From NCBI RefSeq assembly GCF_051622035.1, contig NC_135364.1, positions 11,795,001 through 11,859,000 of the forward strand: DNA of 64,000 nt, in the 5' to 3' direction. Positions 9,759-22,985 of the stretch are shown one piece after another. The DNA comes from Arctopsyche grandis (lineage: Eukaryota > Arthropoda > Insecta > Trichoptera > Hydropsychidae). The position numbers were made by a program, and so were the translations under genes. Each line of letters begins with the position of its first letter. Within the stretch, counting starts at the first letter, position 1. Under the pieces are notes generated by a model, which saw only the letters and a list, made by a program, of their open reading frames with translations, was not told the DNA's origin and searched no databases.

Positions 9759-10765
9759 GTATAAAACGGAATATTGCACCATATAGATACGTTGACCCTT
9801 ACAGCATCCCATATCGATTTGTTTACCTTTTTAATACACGTACAATTGTACAATTACAATGCAATTCAACACCCGACACACGTCTCGTGGGCTCACGATG
9901 CAGCATCAGCCGTGGACCAATTTCCCAATTTACCTTTGTCCACTCGTGTATGCATGTATGGTACCTTAGGTACATAATATACGCGGATGGGAAAAAGGGC
10001 ATGTCTGTGTCTAAATGTGTGGCAACTTTGTTAAATTCTGGTGCATGGGTCGTTGACCCCTCTCTACGTCAAAAAACAGTGCATCGGCTCCCGTTTGTGC
10101 CATTTATCTATTACAATTTACACAACCTGATTTATTTCTGTGTCATAATTTATTGCCGGATTCGTTGTCGCGATCGAACAATGTGTCATTATCATTTGTG
10201 TGCGGAACAAACAAATGTTTACGTGTGCTTTTATTCAATAGAGCGGAGATGCCCCATGTTTTGGATTTTGTAGGATTGTATGTGTGTGTTGTTAAAGGCG
10301 GTATTGTTTGATGATGAATCTCGATTTGCATTTAAATTCTTGATAAAGTTAAAAAAATTATTCAATATTTAATTCGAGGACGTACATTTTAATGCTTGAA
10401 TCACGATCTATTATTTAGTGGACGTTTTTGTTTTTCGTTATGTCTACGTTTATTTTTATTATACATACATATGCACCTTCTTGAATCTTCTTTAAGGTAA
10501 TGGGAAACCAATGAATTGTATTTTTTATAACCAATCTCTTCAAAAATGAAAATTACTGGAATTTATTGTTGCTGAAGGTAATGATTATTGGAATTCGAAA
10601 TGATTGTTAGTTTATTTTTATTTTTTGGCGAGGTTAGAAGTAACTTTAAATCGTACATATAATAAATGAATACTATCAGTGTCAATTTATTTGCAATTTT
10701 TTATCATTTTAGATGTACGGTTGATTTTCCAGTTTACCGGTAAAATTATACCGGTTACTGTACAA

Positions 10766-10978
10766 TCTAATATATTATTTCGAAAGAGACTTCGTAAGTA
10801 TTGTTGGTTGGGAATCGAAAACAAGTCAGTTTCTATGACAATTCGATTGGTTGAATATAATTTTTTTTTCGATCCAAATAAATTTAATAAAAATACAAAT
10901 GAATATTTACTATTTAGATTCGCCATGTTTTAGCTGTTTATATTACAAATACTGAGCGAAGCCGGTTAAAACAACTAG
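10766..10978 (+). mobile_element. Short non-autonomous Helitron
   Basis: Begins TCTAATATATTATTTCG after an A and ends GAGCGAAGCCGG...ACAACTAG before a T, as Helitrons do (TC start, CTAG end, A/T target). The same start (TTTCGAAAGAGACTT) and end (GAGCGAAGCC) occur at 61984-62199. No target duplication and no Rep/helicase. Confidence 0.75.
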
Positions 10979-12737
10979 TAAACTTTAAAAATAAATTGTT
11001 ATGCTAGTAATATTTAACGTAGGTTTAGTATGTATTAAGTATTGCTCCTAGTAAGTAGGCTTCAAAATTCTAAAGCAAAATGTGTTTTTTAAATGAACAA
11101 AAATACACTAGACATTTTGTTTTTAAATTATAATATTTATTTATTACATTTAAAAATATATATGTACATATATTGTAAACGCCGCCATTTGCCGCCCCTC
11201 GTGATGTGCCGCCCTCGGGCAGAGCCTCGCTTTCTTGCTCCCACGCGACTTTGGTATTTATTAAAAAGTAAAGAGTCAAACATGCCACCTTAAAATGAAG
11301 CCTATCAAAACATCCAATTCACGAGCTATGCAATCTCATGACTCAGCATTACCGAGATCTTATTCGTATCGGGATTTTTTTTAAATCAACCTAAAAAAAA
11401 ACACTCAAATATTCTTTGAGTTATATACCCAGTATTAGATTTGTCGGGATGCTTGATTTGGGACAATTGTGCAAATTATACGTATGTGGGCTTCGTACGC
11501 TAAACCTGAACGTATTTATTCGATGGACGCATATGCGTAGGTTCTTCAGTCAGCCATTGGACACTTGATTTAGGATAATTGTGCAAATTGTACGAGGGTT
11601 TCAAACGGTTAGAAGGCCCCACTTTGAGAAGCGCTGGCTTAAATGTAATAATATCGCCATTGGATGGTGAGCGTCGGCCACCACGCTATCTTCCAAACCT
11701 GTTTCGTGTAAATTATGGTTTCTTCAATGTTCTCTTAAAACCTACTAAAGGATGCTGAACTCTTCTCGGCATATATCTGCTTTAATTTTTTTTTTATTTT
11801 GATAAGAATGTTACATCGGTGCTTACGGTGCAATTTCCAAATGTAATCATTGTAAATTCTGCACGCACATTTTTTCCCCCGTGTATATGATATTTCAATT
11901 TGAACTATCAAATAAAAAATGTGTAACAAATTTTATAATGTCAGATGTACATATGTATGGAGATAAATGTTTATAATTTCTTGACATTTCTTAAAATGCT
12001 GATAATTCTTTTTATACGTGGTAGATAAGGTTGTGTTTTATCTTACGTATACATATATTGAATGTACGTATAATGCACAGTTGGTTTTTTTGATTCTTTT
12101 GTGAAAAGTTCAACACATTTACTGATTTAGATTATTTATTATCATCCTCTACGTGTATATCTTAAGTTTTAATTGGAAATCATTTCAATGCTTTTTGAAT
12201 GGATAGTTATATTAAACTATCTCAAAGCGGTACGGATGTGGGTTAGTTCCATTAGACAGCTGTGTATTATATGGTCATTGTGAATGTTCGTCGAATTAAT
12301 TAATATTTTATTAGATCGAAGCACTCGGAAAGTCGGAACTATGATTCACTGTAAACTTTATGTGTGGAAATTCGCATGAAAATCAGTAATTGCTAGTATA
12401 GCGGGTGGCTGCCATGGAAACGGATTAGGGAAATACTTTCTATTTCGTGTCAAATTGTCGATTATGTAAGTTTCGCGATTCGTTCGCTTCTTTCAGCCGG
12501 AACACACACACACCCGTTTTTTTTTTTCACTTTTTAGAAGACAATGTGTACAGAACAGTTTAGAGGAGCGATTAAATTTTTTACCGATGCTGTGAAATTT
12601 GATTGATCTGAAATACAAATGAGAATTCTATGCACGGAGGTAACAATAGGTGTATGAAAAAAATGGCTATCGAATATTATGCGTTCCCATACATATATAG
12701 AGTGGTGAATTTCGAGCGAAGATACCTATATATGTAT

Positions 12738-12764
12738 GTATATATATATATATATATATATATA
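12738..12764. repeat. (TA)n microsatellite
   Basis: Uninterrupted TA dinucleotide run. Confidence 0.85.
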
Positions 12765-15303
12765 GTGGCAATTTAAAATCAATCTTGATTTCTGGATCGT
12801 CTTTCTGACGAAGTTAACAAATTCCTAGTTTGATCGTGTGTCTGATTTTCCACACAAATGACATTTATGGACCGGTTTTATACCTCACTCACTGTTGTGG
12901 TACATTTTTTTATTTCATTTATGCCATTTCGTATGTAACTATATGTATATGGTTTGAATATTTATTCAATGTTGCTTTAGGTGCTTGTACATTTGAATAT
13001 AATAATTTATTTGATTACCCCTCTGCGAGGCGAATCTTTCGCATTTTTCATAATTTCCAATTTCCCCTTTTACGGTCGCAAACGTTGTACTGGGAAAATT
13101 GACGTTTTCCGCGTCGATTCTAACCTTTTTTTGCGGTTGCAAGTATCCGTAGTTCCTCCGTATCAGATCCGACCCTGAAACTGGCTTTTTTTTAATAAAT
13201 TAAATTTATTCTTTTCCGTTTTCGCTCGCTTTCCGCATTACTGCAATTGAAAAATGTAATTCAATATTTTCATGTCTGAAGCTCTTCAGCAACAATTAAT
13301 GAAAATTATTTTTTGAATGACGAAGATTTTTTGTAAATTTGATTTTCAGCGAGTGGGCAATGAATTGTACATCAGTGGTTGCCACGCGGTCTTTTTTCGG
13401 GCGTAGTTCATTTTTCCCGTATTCTCGTATTGGCCTATTTTTACTAACCTCTTCATATTTATCTATATATGCAGTGAACAGGGTTTTCAATACAAAATAT
13501 AATATTTATTTTAATGAAATAATTCACAATAAAATAAATAAACAAGTACTATGTATTTTAATAAAATAAATCGATAACAATGTTTTGACAAGTTTAACAA
13601 GTTTTGTGTTAAATATTGTAGATAAAATCTGTCGTTTCCTTTCTCTCTTTGTCGGGGAGGCTTATACCTACTGTTGTATTTAATTTTGCACTTACATATA
13701 CATACATATGTATTAAACTACATCGGACCGCCCGTCTGTATTAAACAGTATTTCCTGTTTTTAACTATTTGTCTCCTTTGAGAGTATTATTTTGAAATAA
13801 AATGAACATCCTTGCCGGCAGCTAAATAATGTCTTGCTTAGAGAAAAAAGCATTTAGTTAACAGTAATTTCATACAAAAATAGTATCAATGAACGGGAAT
13901 AGCAGGTGGCATAAATATTAATTTCAGTTATTTATTTTTAAAATATGCGAGAACACTATCAATTTCTTGACTGGTATTTGCCCTTTATTCGAAAAAAGGT
14001 TCACGTCCAAAATATAAACTATGCCCGAAAAAAGCCCGCGTGTCAACCACTGATGTACATGTATAAAAAAAAAATAGAAAATCTTATGCCACTATAGTTG
14101 CATATATGTATGTGCACTGAAAGTTTACAGTAGCGTCATACTCGTAGTACGTTGAGAAATAATGCTTCGTACCATTTGTTCAATTTCATTGATTACACAT
14201 AAATGTAAATTGTTTGAAATATTGGCCTGCCGCAAGCCTCAAATGTCTCGTGTGACTTATTTAGTAAGTTGTATTTTACCCTGACCTTCCCTTGTACTGT
14301 TAGAGTCCGTCATGAAAGTGTCGGCGTATATTGTTTAGATATTAGCCTTGAAAATTACATACATAGATCAGTTCTGACCAAAAAAATACGCTGTTAACGC
14401 AAATGTTGAAACCTACATTTGAATACTAGTATGACACCAGTGAAATGTCGATTCGGTGTATCCGTTTGAATAAATTTCTAGTTCAAAATGTGTGCTGTGT
14501 ATTATTATATTATATAACGTGTAATGTTATGTGGGATTTGAGCGCACAGTTTCCAACATTTGCAGTGTGTACGTATAAATTTCTAAAATTTGTGCAATTC
14601 GGGCGTGCACGTATGTATGTACGAATCGGTGGATTTCATTCGATATGTATTGCAATTGAATAACGCCGCTTGTGGAGTTCAATAAGTAAAAATGTGGGCT
14701 CCAATCCAATCATCCAATGTTGCAATTTCACCTCTATTTTGGATTAACCTTCGCGAAAAAAATAACCATCTAAAAATTTACCTTCGATTCGTTTCGACTC
14801 AGTTGCTAGTCGATGTAATTCTGTATGGAGCTGAGTTTCTCAAACATTTTCTTGAAAAGCTCGTATTATATGTACGTATGTATTTAAATTACAAGCCGAA
14901 TCCTTCAGTTCAAATTCTGATTTTATTATAATGGACTTGAATGTATATAAAAATGTAGAAAAATAGGAAGATTTATTAAAATGCGATGGATGCTCAATTT
15001 TTTCCTTGCGAGCATTTTGATTTTTGAAAGTCTATTCATCTTGGATCTATGCACAGATCGGCAATACGAAAAGTATTATTTAGTACATTATATATGGACG
15101 CATTAGTATATTCCATTTATAAGACCTTAAAACCTAAGGAAAATTCCGTGTCACCGATGAAGAGATGTTCTTGAAAGTGAAAAAATATGTTTTATATTTT
15201 TTCATTTCCTAAATATATCACAAAAAATTGGCTGTATTTTTTTTAGCATTGTATGGTGGATTCCAAAATAATCACATTTTTTCTGTATTTTCTCATTTAC
15301 TAT

Positions 15304-15612
15304 TGTAGCGTGGACGTGTAGAGGGGTTTCCGAGATCGGAGTGAAAAACGCGGCAGTAGTGGTAGAGGTAATTTGCTATTCTTGATCCGTCGGCCTGCCA
15401 ACTCCGAATGAATACGGAATACACGGACTAATAACGCCTAAAATTTATACCCAGAGGCGACTCTCAACACGACTCTATATAGGTCGATGGGTCGCGAAAC
15501 CTTATTGGCCGTTGTATACAGCTTGTTCATACGTCGAGGCATTTTTGTCGCGAACGCGAGATCAGGTGATCAGCGATAGTGGTCGATGAGCTTCAAATCA
15601 CCTAATCTCTAC
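15304..15612 (+). repeat. Solo-LTR-like repeat, copy 1
   Basis: Starts TGTAGCGTGGACGTGTAGA and ends near AATCTCTACG. It matches 55379-55646 in order over almost its whole length (AGTGGTAGAGGTA, CCTGCCA, CTCCGAAT, GGTCGATGG, TTGTATACAGCTTGTTC). The TG start, the length of about 300 bp and the lack of coding sequence suggest a solo LTR, but no clean target duplication was found. Confidence 0.5.
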
Positions 15613-17513
15613 GTTAAACTATTTTCTATCATTTTACTTTATTTTTAATTTATTATATTAACTTTATTGTGTCAAAGTATTGAAACGATCGTTATTTTGA
15701 AAATTATGTAAAATATGAAAATGTCAAAAAAAAAAAATAGATGCTCTCATAATCATTTAAATTATTCTACATCTTCGCTAAATATTTTTTTTCATATGAA
15801 GTACTTATTTCTTAACAAGTCGAGGATGGAACGCGAAGAGGCCTTCATCGAGCAGTGGCTGTAAATTACGATGGTGAAAGATACAATTTCAAGCAGTATG
15901 ATATTTTTTACCGATAAAATACACCTCAATGATTTATTTTTGTTCAGTTTTCATTCTAATGAAAGATGCATATAAATATTTACTGTAAAATGCTAAACTC
16001 GGATATCGTTGCGGAACTTTGCGCAGCACTGGCATAGAGAATGTGTTGCCAAAATCACCTCCATTCATCATTACGCAGCTCGTTTTCGTATTTATTTTAT
16101 TTTCCGTAGACCGCTTTTACTTTAGGCGAATGTTATTATTATTATGCTTTAGTCCTGTTTCGCCGTGCTTAATTGTCCTTGCGTTATTAAAAAGTTTGTA
16201 AATAAACCGTGGACGATGTTTTGCGTATTGCGGCGCGTCCTTGGCGTAATACAATATGTACGTCCTCCGCATTATTACCGCACTGGAAGGTAATTAATTT
16301 TCTGTCAGTTAAGCGACCTGTCCAATCGGCTCCAATTATTAATTTGAAAGGTACATATTATGCATGAGCGTTGTTTTAATCGTCTCTCGGCGTTTGTTCT
16401 GCGAGCGGTGGCCTTGTGTGATCGTTTTACCCGTGAGCGCTAATATTGCATTCATGTTCATGTGTTGTCGCCGACCGTAGTTTGGTTTATAGAGCGAAGA
16501 AAAAAATTCATTTCGAAACCTGCACTGCTTGCTTTCGTTTTCATTTTTTCTTGCATATTTTAACACAAACATTGCGGAGAAACAATATTATCCGCGTCAC
16601 GGTATCTGCATGGAGCGGCCGTCATTTGAATACCTGTGTCGCGTTGCTAAATTTGGCTCTCTTCAATTACAGAAGAGCGATCGAAACTTTGGAAATATGT
16701 ACTGTGCGATTTGCATCTTTCGTAAATTTATGTCACAAATCTACCGTGATGAATCATCGCGTGTTTATCATTGATAACATTACGTCTAGGATGTAATGCA
16801 AGAAGCGTGGAATTCCGTTCGGCGTCTTATGAAGAGGTTATTAGCCTACTTATGTACATATATTCATGAATATATTGCAGATAGTTTGTAAAATTTGGAT
16901 AAAGAAAAAGATATAGATACATTTATATTTTTCGAACGGAAAGATTATCAGATGAACCGATATTGGACATATGTTTGTGTGTAAGTGGAAATTTGAAATA
17001 AAATATATTATTTAAATATTTAATGAAAACCGTTAACTTGTCTTATTTTTTTCTGCCTGTACCACATTTTCCTTTCTTTTATATATGTACATACAGGGCC
17101 GATGAGAGGGGGGGGGGGAGCCGGAGTAAAGTTTCAGGCACCAGACTACTCGAGGGGCTCCGTATCGGAAATCATACCTGTTATATCATACTTTCTTATT
17201 CAATTACATATTTGCATAAAAAATGGCAACCAACATATACATACGAGTATGTAGGTATTTTTCTAATAGTTTTTTTAATATATCTAAAAGATTTTTTTTA
17301 GTTTGTCATAGGGCCTGGAATTATTTTTCCCAGGGCCCGACATTCTTCTCGGCGTTTCTGTAGATGAATACATATATGTATATGTGTCTGTAAGGAATAC
17401 TTTTGGTTGGGGGAGGGAGGCTTCTTAACTTTTTAGTACTCGTAAAAAAGGATTAAGAGCACTTCAAGATATCATTGATATAATGTAAAAAATTCTGTTA
17501 ATATTATATGTAC
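15613..17513. other. No gene recognised
   Basis: A short RTE-type LINE tail trace lies at about 15828-15880 (GAGGCCTTCATCGAGCAGTGG, compare 24060). A C-poor purine-rich tract (GAGAGGGGGGGGGG) lies near 17104. Other open frames look like chance. Confidence 0.4.
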
Positions 17514-17914
17514 GGGTCTACCTCACGGGCCCGAATGTGAAACGCCCGAAAACGCAAATATCGGAAGGCAAAGATCGAAAATCGAAAGATCTTAAGTCGA
17601 AAGATAAAAAAGGGTGCATGGTAAGCGGTACATACTCACGTACACACTCACTTAATTTGCGCGAGCAGGGTACAACAGGAACAAGAGTAACAGGCTTTTC
17701 CTCCCGTATTCTGCGCGCGCACATTAATACGGGAGGAAAAGCCTGTTCCTCTTGTTCCTGTTGTATCCTGCTCGCGCAAATTAAGTGAGTATGTACCGTT
17801 TACCATGCACCCTTTTTTTTTGATCTTTCGACTTAAGATCTTTCGATTTTCGATCTTTGCCTTCCGATATTTGCGTTTTCGGGCGTTTCAAATTCGGGCC
17901 CGTCCCGGAGACCG
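17514..17914. mobile_element. Foldback MITE, near-perfect 401-bp palindrome
   Basis: The two halves are inverted copies over almost their full length. The outer ends are GGGTCTACCTCACGGGCCCG and CGGGCCCGTCCCGGAGACCG, and the axis is near GCGCGCGCACATTAA at about 17713. TATATGTAC lies at both flanks (17505-17513 and 17915-17923), a 9-bp duplication as in Mutator-type elements (8 bp, as in hAT, cannot be excluded). One arm recurs alone at 62746-62862. Confidence 0.8.
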
Positions 17915-17923
17915 TATATGTAC

Positions 17924-18952
17924 ATACGTTCGTTTGAAGTTTTGTAACTTTTGCCATTAATTGGGAAAATTTTTTAGTAGGCTATGTCTACATACGTACA
18001 AACGCGGGTTATTCTTTTTCATACAAATAATATCAATGTACTTTTATTGCGTAAGAATCTAGAGATTGTTTTATACGTAACCATCAGTTAAAATTTCTAG
18101 TAGGTAGTTGTGGGTATCAAAGATCTTCTAAAGTAATAGCTTACCTATGCGCAAAATATCACGGAAAGTGGGCTTATACCCGTTAGATTCTAGCGTATGT
18201 ATGTCTCGTGATAATACATCTGCACAATCGGCACATTCAATCTAATGGTTCGTAAGCACTTAAATGGTTCGACGCCCTCCACACTGCCAAATTTAGTTCT
18301 ATTCTATCTACTGTAAGTTTTTCAAAGGAAACTCGCCTGAATTGTTTGTAAACCCATTATTGGTAGTGTCATCGAGAATACCACTTGCGGAGAACCGTTC
18401 CAACGGTCGGCGAACTCCTCAATTTTGTAAATGTTTGTTCAGCTCTTGAACTTTGTGATAAAATGTGTGGATTTTGAGGACAACGAACGCTACACATCTA
18501 CGATCGTCAATCGACGCAGTGAGGCGTCCGTCCTTCAGGTGCTTCTGTCACCGTTGGACGTGCTAGGAGGGTGGAAGGAGGGGTAGCTTTTCTTTCAGAG
18601 GTCGTTGGTACGTCGAACCCGCGTGTTTGTAAAGAGGCTAAATTGCTTCTTCGATCCCTGCAACCACTCTCGTGACTGTGTTTCGCTTCTGTGAAAAAAA
18701 TACCCCACTTGTAACGGGGAGAAAGGGTTGGATATTGGTTGCAACTACTTACGTGCCTCACCTGTTCATTTTCCATTTTTTTCTGACTGACGTTGTATAT
18801 TTTGTGTAGAATCGGCGATGATGAATTATTTATTACAAAACTGAGATGATTCGACCGTAACTTTGAAATTGAGCAATGCGGTAGTCCACCAATGAAATTC
18901 TGTAACTTCTAATCATGATTGTTTCTGTTGTTATTACGTTGATTCAGTCGTT

Positions 18953-18985
<33 letters not shown>

Positions 18986-19710
18986 TTGTTCAATATTGAC
19001 ACATAAACACACATTCAATAGACAACGTTCATGATTCACAATGATAGGTTTGTAATTGTCATATAATTATATGAACAATAGTGGATTTCAATTTCTGTTA
19101 TTAGAGAATTATTCATCTATATAGAGATGTTTAGTATGGTTATTGTTCCTTGTCATATTAGCCGTATGTCGTATTGAAAATCGATTTTTTGTTGGGTCTC
19201 CCGTTTTTTTCTCGACTTAATCAGGTGTGCTGGGGATCGTGCCCGAGTGTGCATTTTCTCCACGAATACATCCAGACTCCCTTAACGGCACATGCGTGGT
19301 TAGAAGGGCGGATTTCCGTTCATCCTATATTTTATTACCGAGATTCCGTCGGAAATAACCAACCCCTCTGTCGTCGTCCGAGCTAAATTCCATATGTGTA
19401 AATCGCAGAGTTTATTTGATTATCATAAAAGTCGACACAAATATCCATTGTGCGATGCTGAGATGTCCCATCGATGTCTAACTAGTTTGTATGCACTGTG
19501 TCTAACGAACCGGCTGATAAATATCGTGGGAAATCTATGTCATCTGTCACTTGGGATTCGATTTTATATACATTTCATTGCAAGAATACCTTAGTAGTCG
19601 ACTGAATGTTGACTATCTATATATATTAGTATGTATACACATAAGTACATATGTATTTCTAATACTTGTGGTCATTAGTAAAAAATAACCAAAACTGTAT
19701 TTGAATTGCA
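17924..19710. other. No gene recognised
   Basis: A moderately GC-richer part at 18490-18770 has open frames on both strands without family resemblance. A (TA)n-like run lies at 18955-18985. Confidence 0.4.
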
Positions 19711-19718
19711 TTTATAAA

Positions 19719-19823
19719 GGCTCAACCCCCCCCCCACTAAACTGAAAGATGCGCACGAAATGATCACATAATAACGGTTTCTTTTGCGCACTTTTTCTGT
19801 GTAGGGGGGGGGGGGGGTAGGCC
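19719..19823. mobile_element. 105-bp MITE with poly-C/poly-G terminal repeats
   Basis: Flanked by the palindromic TTTATAAA at 19711-19718 and 19824-19831. It starts GGCTCAACCCCCCCCCC and ends GGGGGGGGGGTAGGCC. Non-coding interior. The homopolymer tracts form part of the inverted repeat. Confidence 0.65.
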
Positions 19824-20579
19824 TTTATAAATGGAACGAATTCTACATATGCTAAACCTCAACGATCGATATATTTTTTAAAAAAGTGGTGTTACGTTTC
19901 AAAAGAGGTGGCGAGATTCCATTCGGTCTCACTTCGATTATTATTTATTACATATTTGAATATTTGATTTTTAAATGCTTTTTATTATTACGAAATTATG
20001 TTCACAATACATCTTATATCTATTTTAATAGCTACTGATCTACTGATCATTTTCTATTTTACAATTTTAATTTAATTTGGTTAGTAATTACAGTATTATA
20101 TTATTCTAATGTTAATCTAAAGCATAATAGGAAAAAGAGCTCAAAAACCTATTTACAATCCTAATATTTGAATATGATTAGCTCGTAAATGTACATAAAA
20201 AGGATAATGTACCACTATTTTTGTCAGTGAATGGAGTTGTCTTTAAGGATGAGCTTACAAAAAAAAATGAGCCCAAAAGTTCCTATAGTGAGTTATTTAC
20301 TTATTTATGACCATCACAAATGGACGTACACACTGTTCAATCGGGTCCTCTAATTTCCTGTCATGGGACTGTACATACAAAGTTTCTTTCGAAATTATGT
20401 ACTAGATACAGCACCACGTTCAAATATTGTTCGGTTGGTTCGTTCTTTTTCACGACTAAGATAATGATTACTTTACCTGTGTACATATTTCGTTTCCGGT
20501 AGCGAGTTTTCGCCAATTATTTAATTTGAAGATGCTGCTAGATTACTAAAAGGCTCTTTCTGACAACCATAGAGATACA

Positions 20580-21214
20580 CAGGGCCGCGCCTACCGTATG
20601 TACAAATGTGTGCAACGCACACAGGCAGCCAAAGTACATTTAAAGGCGGCTGAAAGAAATGAGAATCGAAAAAATTATATTACTTAAAAAAATGCGAAAC
20701 AAGACATCGTATTTTTGAAAATGAATTTTGGTTATTTTGTTGTATACTTGTGAATTATTACTATGGCAAGTTACAGCTAGTAACACACCCGAACTATAAT
20801 TCGGGGAAATAACGGGATAACAGGTCGCATAGAGCTAGGTCTTTTATGTTCTATTATCTTTGTGACTGTCGGATTATTTCTTCGAGGATGTCGAGTATTG
20901 GTTGATCATTGAAAGTCCTAGATGTGGGATTTGATGTAAAACACTGTATTCATGATTGAATTTAATAACTTTTCTTGACGTCTGGTCCTGTTCATATATT
21001 AACCTTTTTTTTTTTGTCTGTTTTTCTGACTAATTTTTATTGCGATTAAAATTTTCAACACTATATTTCCCACATAAGATTTATCACAAGGTAATATTTA
21101 TCATTTCATTTTTTTATGTATTTTATTAATATGATTTATACAAATACAGATAAAATTAAAGAGCGGCCGATTTAAGTTTGCATACAGGCGGCTGAACTCT
21201 TAGGCGCAGCCCTG
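20580..21214. mobile_element. Non-autonomous hAT-like element
   Basis: Ends CAGGGCCGCGCCTA and TAGGCGCAGCCCTG are inverted copies. Flanks GAGATACA (20572-20579) and GACATACA (21215-21222) match at 7 of 8 positions, fitting a hAT duplication. A second inner pair (AAAGGCGGCTGAA and CAGGCGGCTGAAC) lies in direct order. No transposase frame. Confidence 0.7.
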
Positions 21215-22727
21215 GACATACAGCTCAAGAAATCAAATATTTATTGACAACGTAAAGTCTCACCTTGTAAGCAATTGCTATTGTGTGTGTTCGACGCTCG
21301 AATTCCACTGACGCCTCCTGTAGAGAAAACTGTATATTTAGTCTCAAGAATTGTTTTCTCTTATATGTACATACATATGCATGCTTACAGTTTTCATTGA
21401 TTTGCACAAAGTTAATTCTGCTTTCTGAATATGTATGGATAGGTACTGCTCACTGTTTTTAGCTTATGTTGACTAGCTATTTATATGTGCAGGGTTTTCG
21501 TGAACCAGTTTCAATATAGACGCGATGGTATGGGATTATGTTGCACCGACCTATTAAAGAGTCAGTTCCCTTAATTTCATTTGCTGATTTTCGCGTGCGT
21601 GGCAGATATATATGTATATTTCTACAATGGCAGACGTGTTTTAACACTTGCACTTCCCGTTTCGGTTGATTTCTCAGCTTCCTTCGCACGCAACGTGCTA
21701 ACGCTCGCATCTGCTCTTTGTCTCTCTTAACTGTGTGTCACGCGTGCAAACTTCCTGTTATTTTGTAATAATACGTGTGTGCTTACGCTATTCTCTTTTA
21801 TTTTAACCGCTACCATTTGTGTGTGTCAGTGTGTTTTGCCATGCGACTAAAAATTGCTCAATTGTCCGAGCAATTTGAAAAATTAGATTACGATCGAGGC
21901 TAATGAGGTGTAGTCTGCGTGTTTTTTTTTGTCTAACGTACATAGACTTGAATAAAAAATGTGCTGAATGTCATCTCGGAAGATTTAAGAATCTCTCTCC
22001 CCCGTAATGTGTCTGTCTGCAGTGCTTTTTGTCTCTACTGTTGTACGCGTCGCAATGTGCAACAAAACGGAATCGCTCAGACTTACAGGAGACAACGACC
22101 TGCTGATGTATACTAGTTCTTTGTCTTTATATTTTCTATTCCTTTTTCCGTGTCCTTTCAATTGTCATCGTTTCCTTCAACGACACGTAAAATGCCTGCT
22201 ATCATTTTGCATACGCGCCTGGATCATTTTGCCGCTCGATATTCTATGAAAGTACATACCCTCGTATTAATTATTTATATTAAGATACATAAAATAAATG
22301 TGTTGACGTATTCCACAAACTATAATGCATCTCAATAGCAAAATGTCTCAATTTGTATTATGCATTTTAGTATTAAATTGTGGCACTGCGTAATACCATT
22401 TCTACCCTTTCTTTTAATTTTGTCAGTCTAGGCTTATTTCCAGCTCAATTGTTTTCTTTGTTGGTCGATAATTCGCTTGGGTCTTATTTGATTTGTTCGT
22501 TGACGTGTATCTGTTCACTTCGTAAGCCCCAATTTAAGTGATGTAAAGGTCTTTTGTGAGAATTTGCGTTTGCTTTTTCTCGGGTACCTACATATAAAAT
22601 AAAAAAATATGTATACGCTTTGTGTGCGTACATATATGTATGTATTAAAAATAGAAACATGCAGTCTTTCAATATTTTTTCAAAACATTGACACCAAAAA
22701 AGTTTCTTATATTTATTTATTTATCCA

Positions 22728-22985
22728 TTATATATTAACTCCGACTCTAAGTGCTACTACAGATTGCCCAAGGTGACAAAAATGATCAAATACCATCGTA
22801 ACACAAATGATAATACATAAAACATCAATTGAAAACACTGTGCGACAGCCCCTGCCGCTCAACTCTTCCACTGCCGAAGAAGTTATAGCAGCTCCGTCAT
22901 ATGTAGATGTTCCTCTTCCCAAATCATCCAGCAGAACGAAAGAGTGCACGAAAATAAAGTGGACCTCATATTATCAATCAGGACA
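22728..22985 (-). pseudogene. MutS homologue fragment, MSH6-like ATPase domain
   Basis: The minus-strand frame reads VHSFVLLDDLGRGTSTYDG, then AVEELSGRGCRTVFS. This is the Walker B / signature part of eukaryotic MutS proteins, and CRTVFS after the helix favours MSH6 over MSH2 or MSH3. Just upstream, NMRSTLF resembles the IMSGESTFF segment, but the 15 or so residues normally between it and Walker B are missing. The invariant Glu of DELGRGT is Asp here, and the THYH motif after FS is lost. A stop follows about 35 residues later. The segment is isolated in non-coding DNA, so it is a broken retrocopy or captured fragment. Confidence 0.72.

Larger units (their letters stand above)
9759..15303. other. 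Long stretch without a recognised gene
   Basis: AT-rich sequence with one Helitron (10766-10978), a (TA)n run at about 12738-12764 and a GC-rich transposon-like scrap near 11180-11260. No exon recognised on either strand. If 9430-9758 is the first exon of Oatp30B, this is the start of intron 1. Confidence 0.4.

Noticed and set aside
9591-10273. Open frames on both strands around the GC-rich island
   Set aside because: Several overlapping frames with low-complexity Pro/Ala/Arg content arise from GC-rich sequence. None shows a domain or start context.
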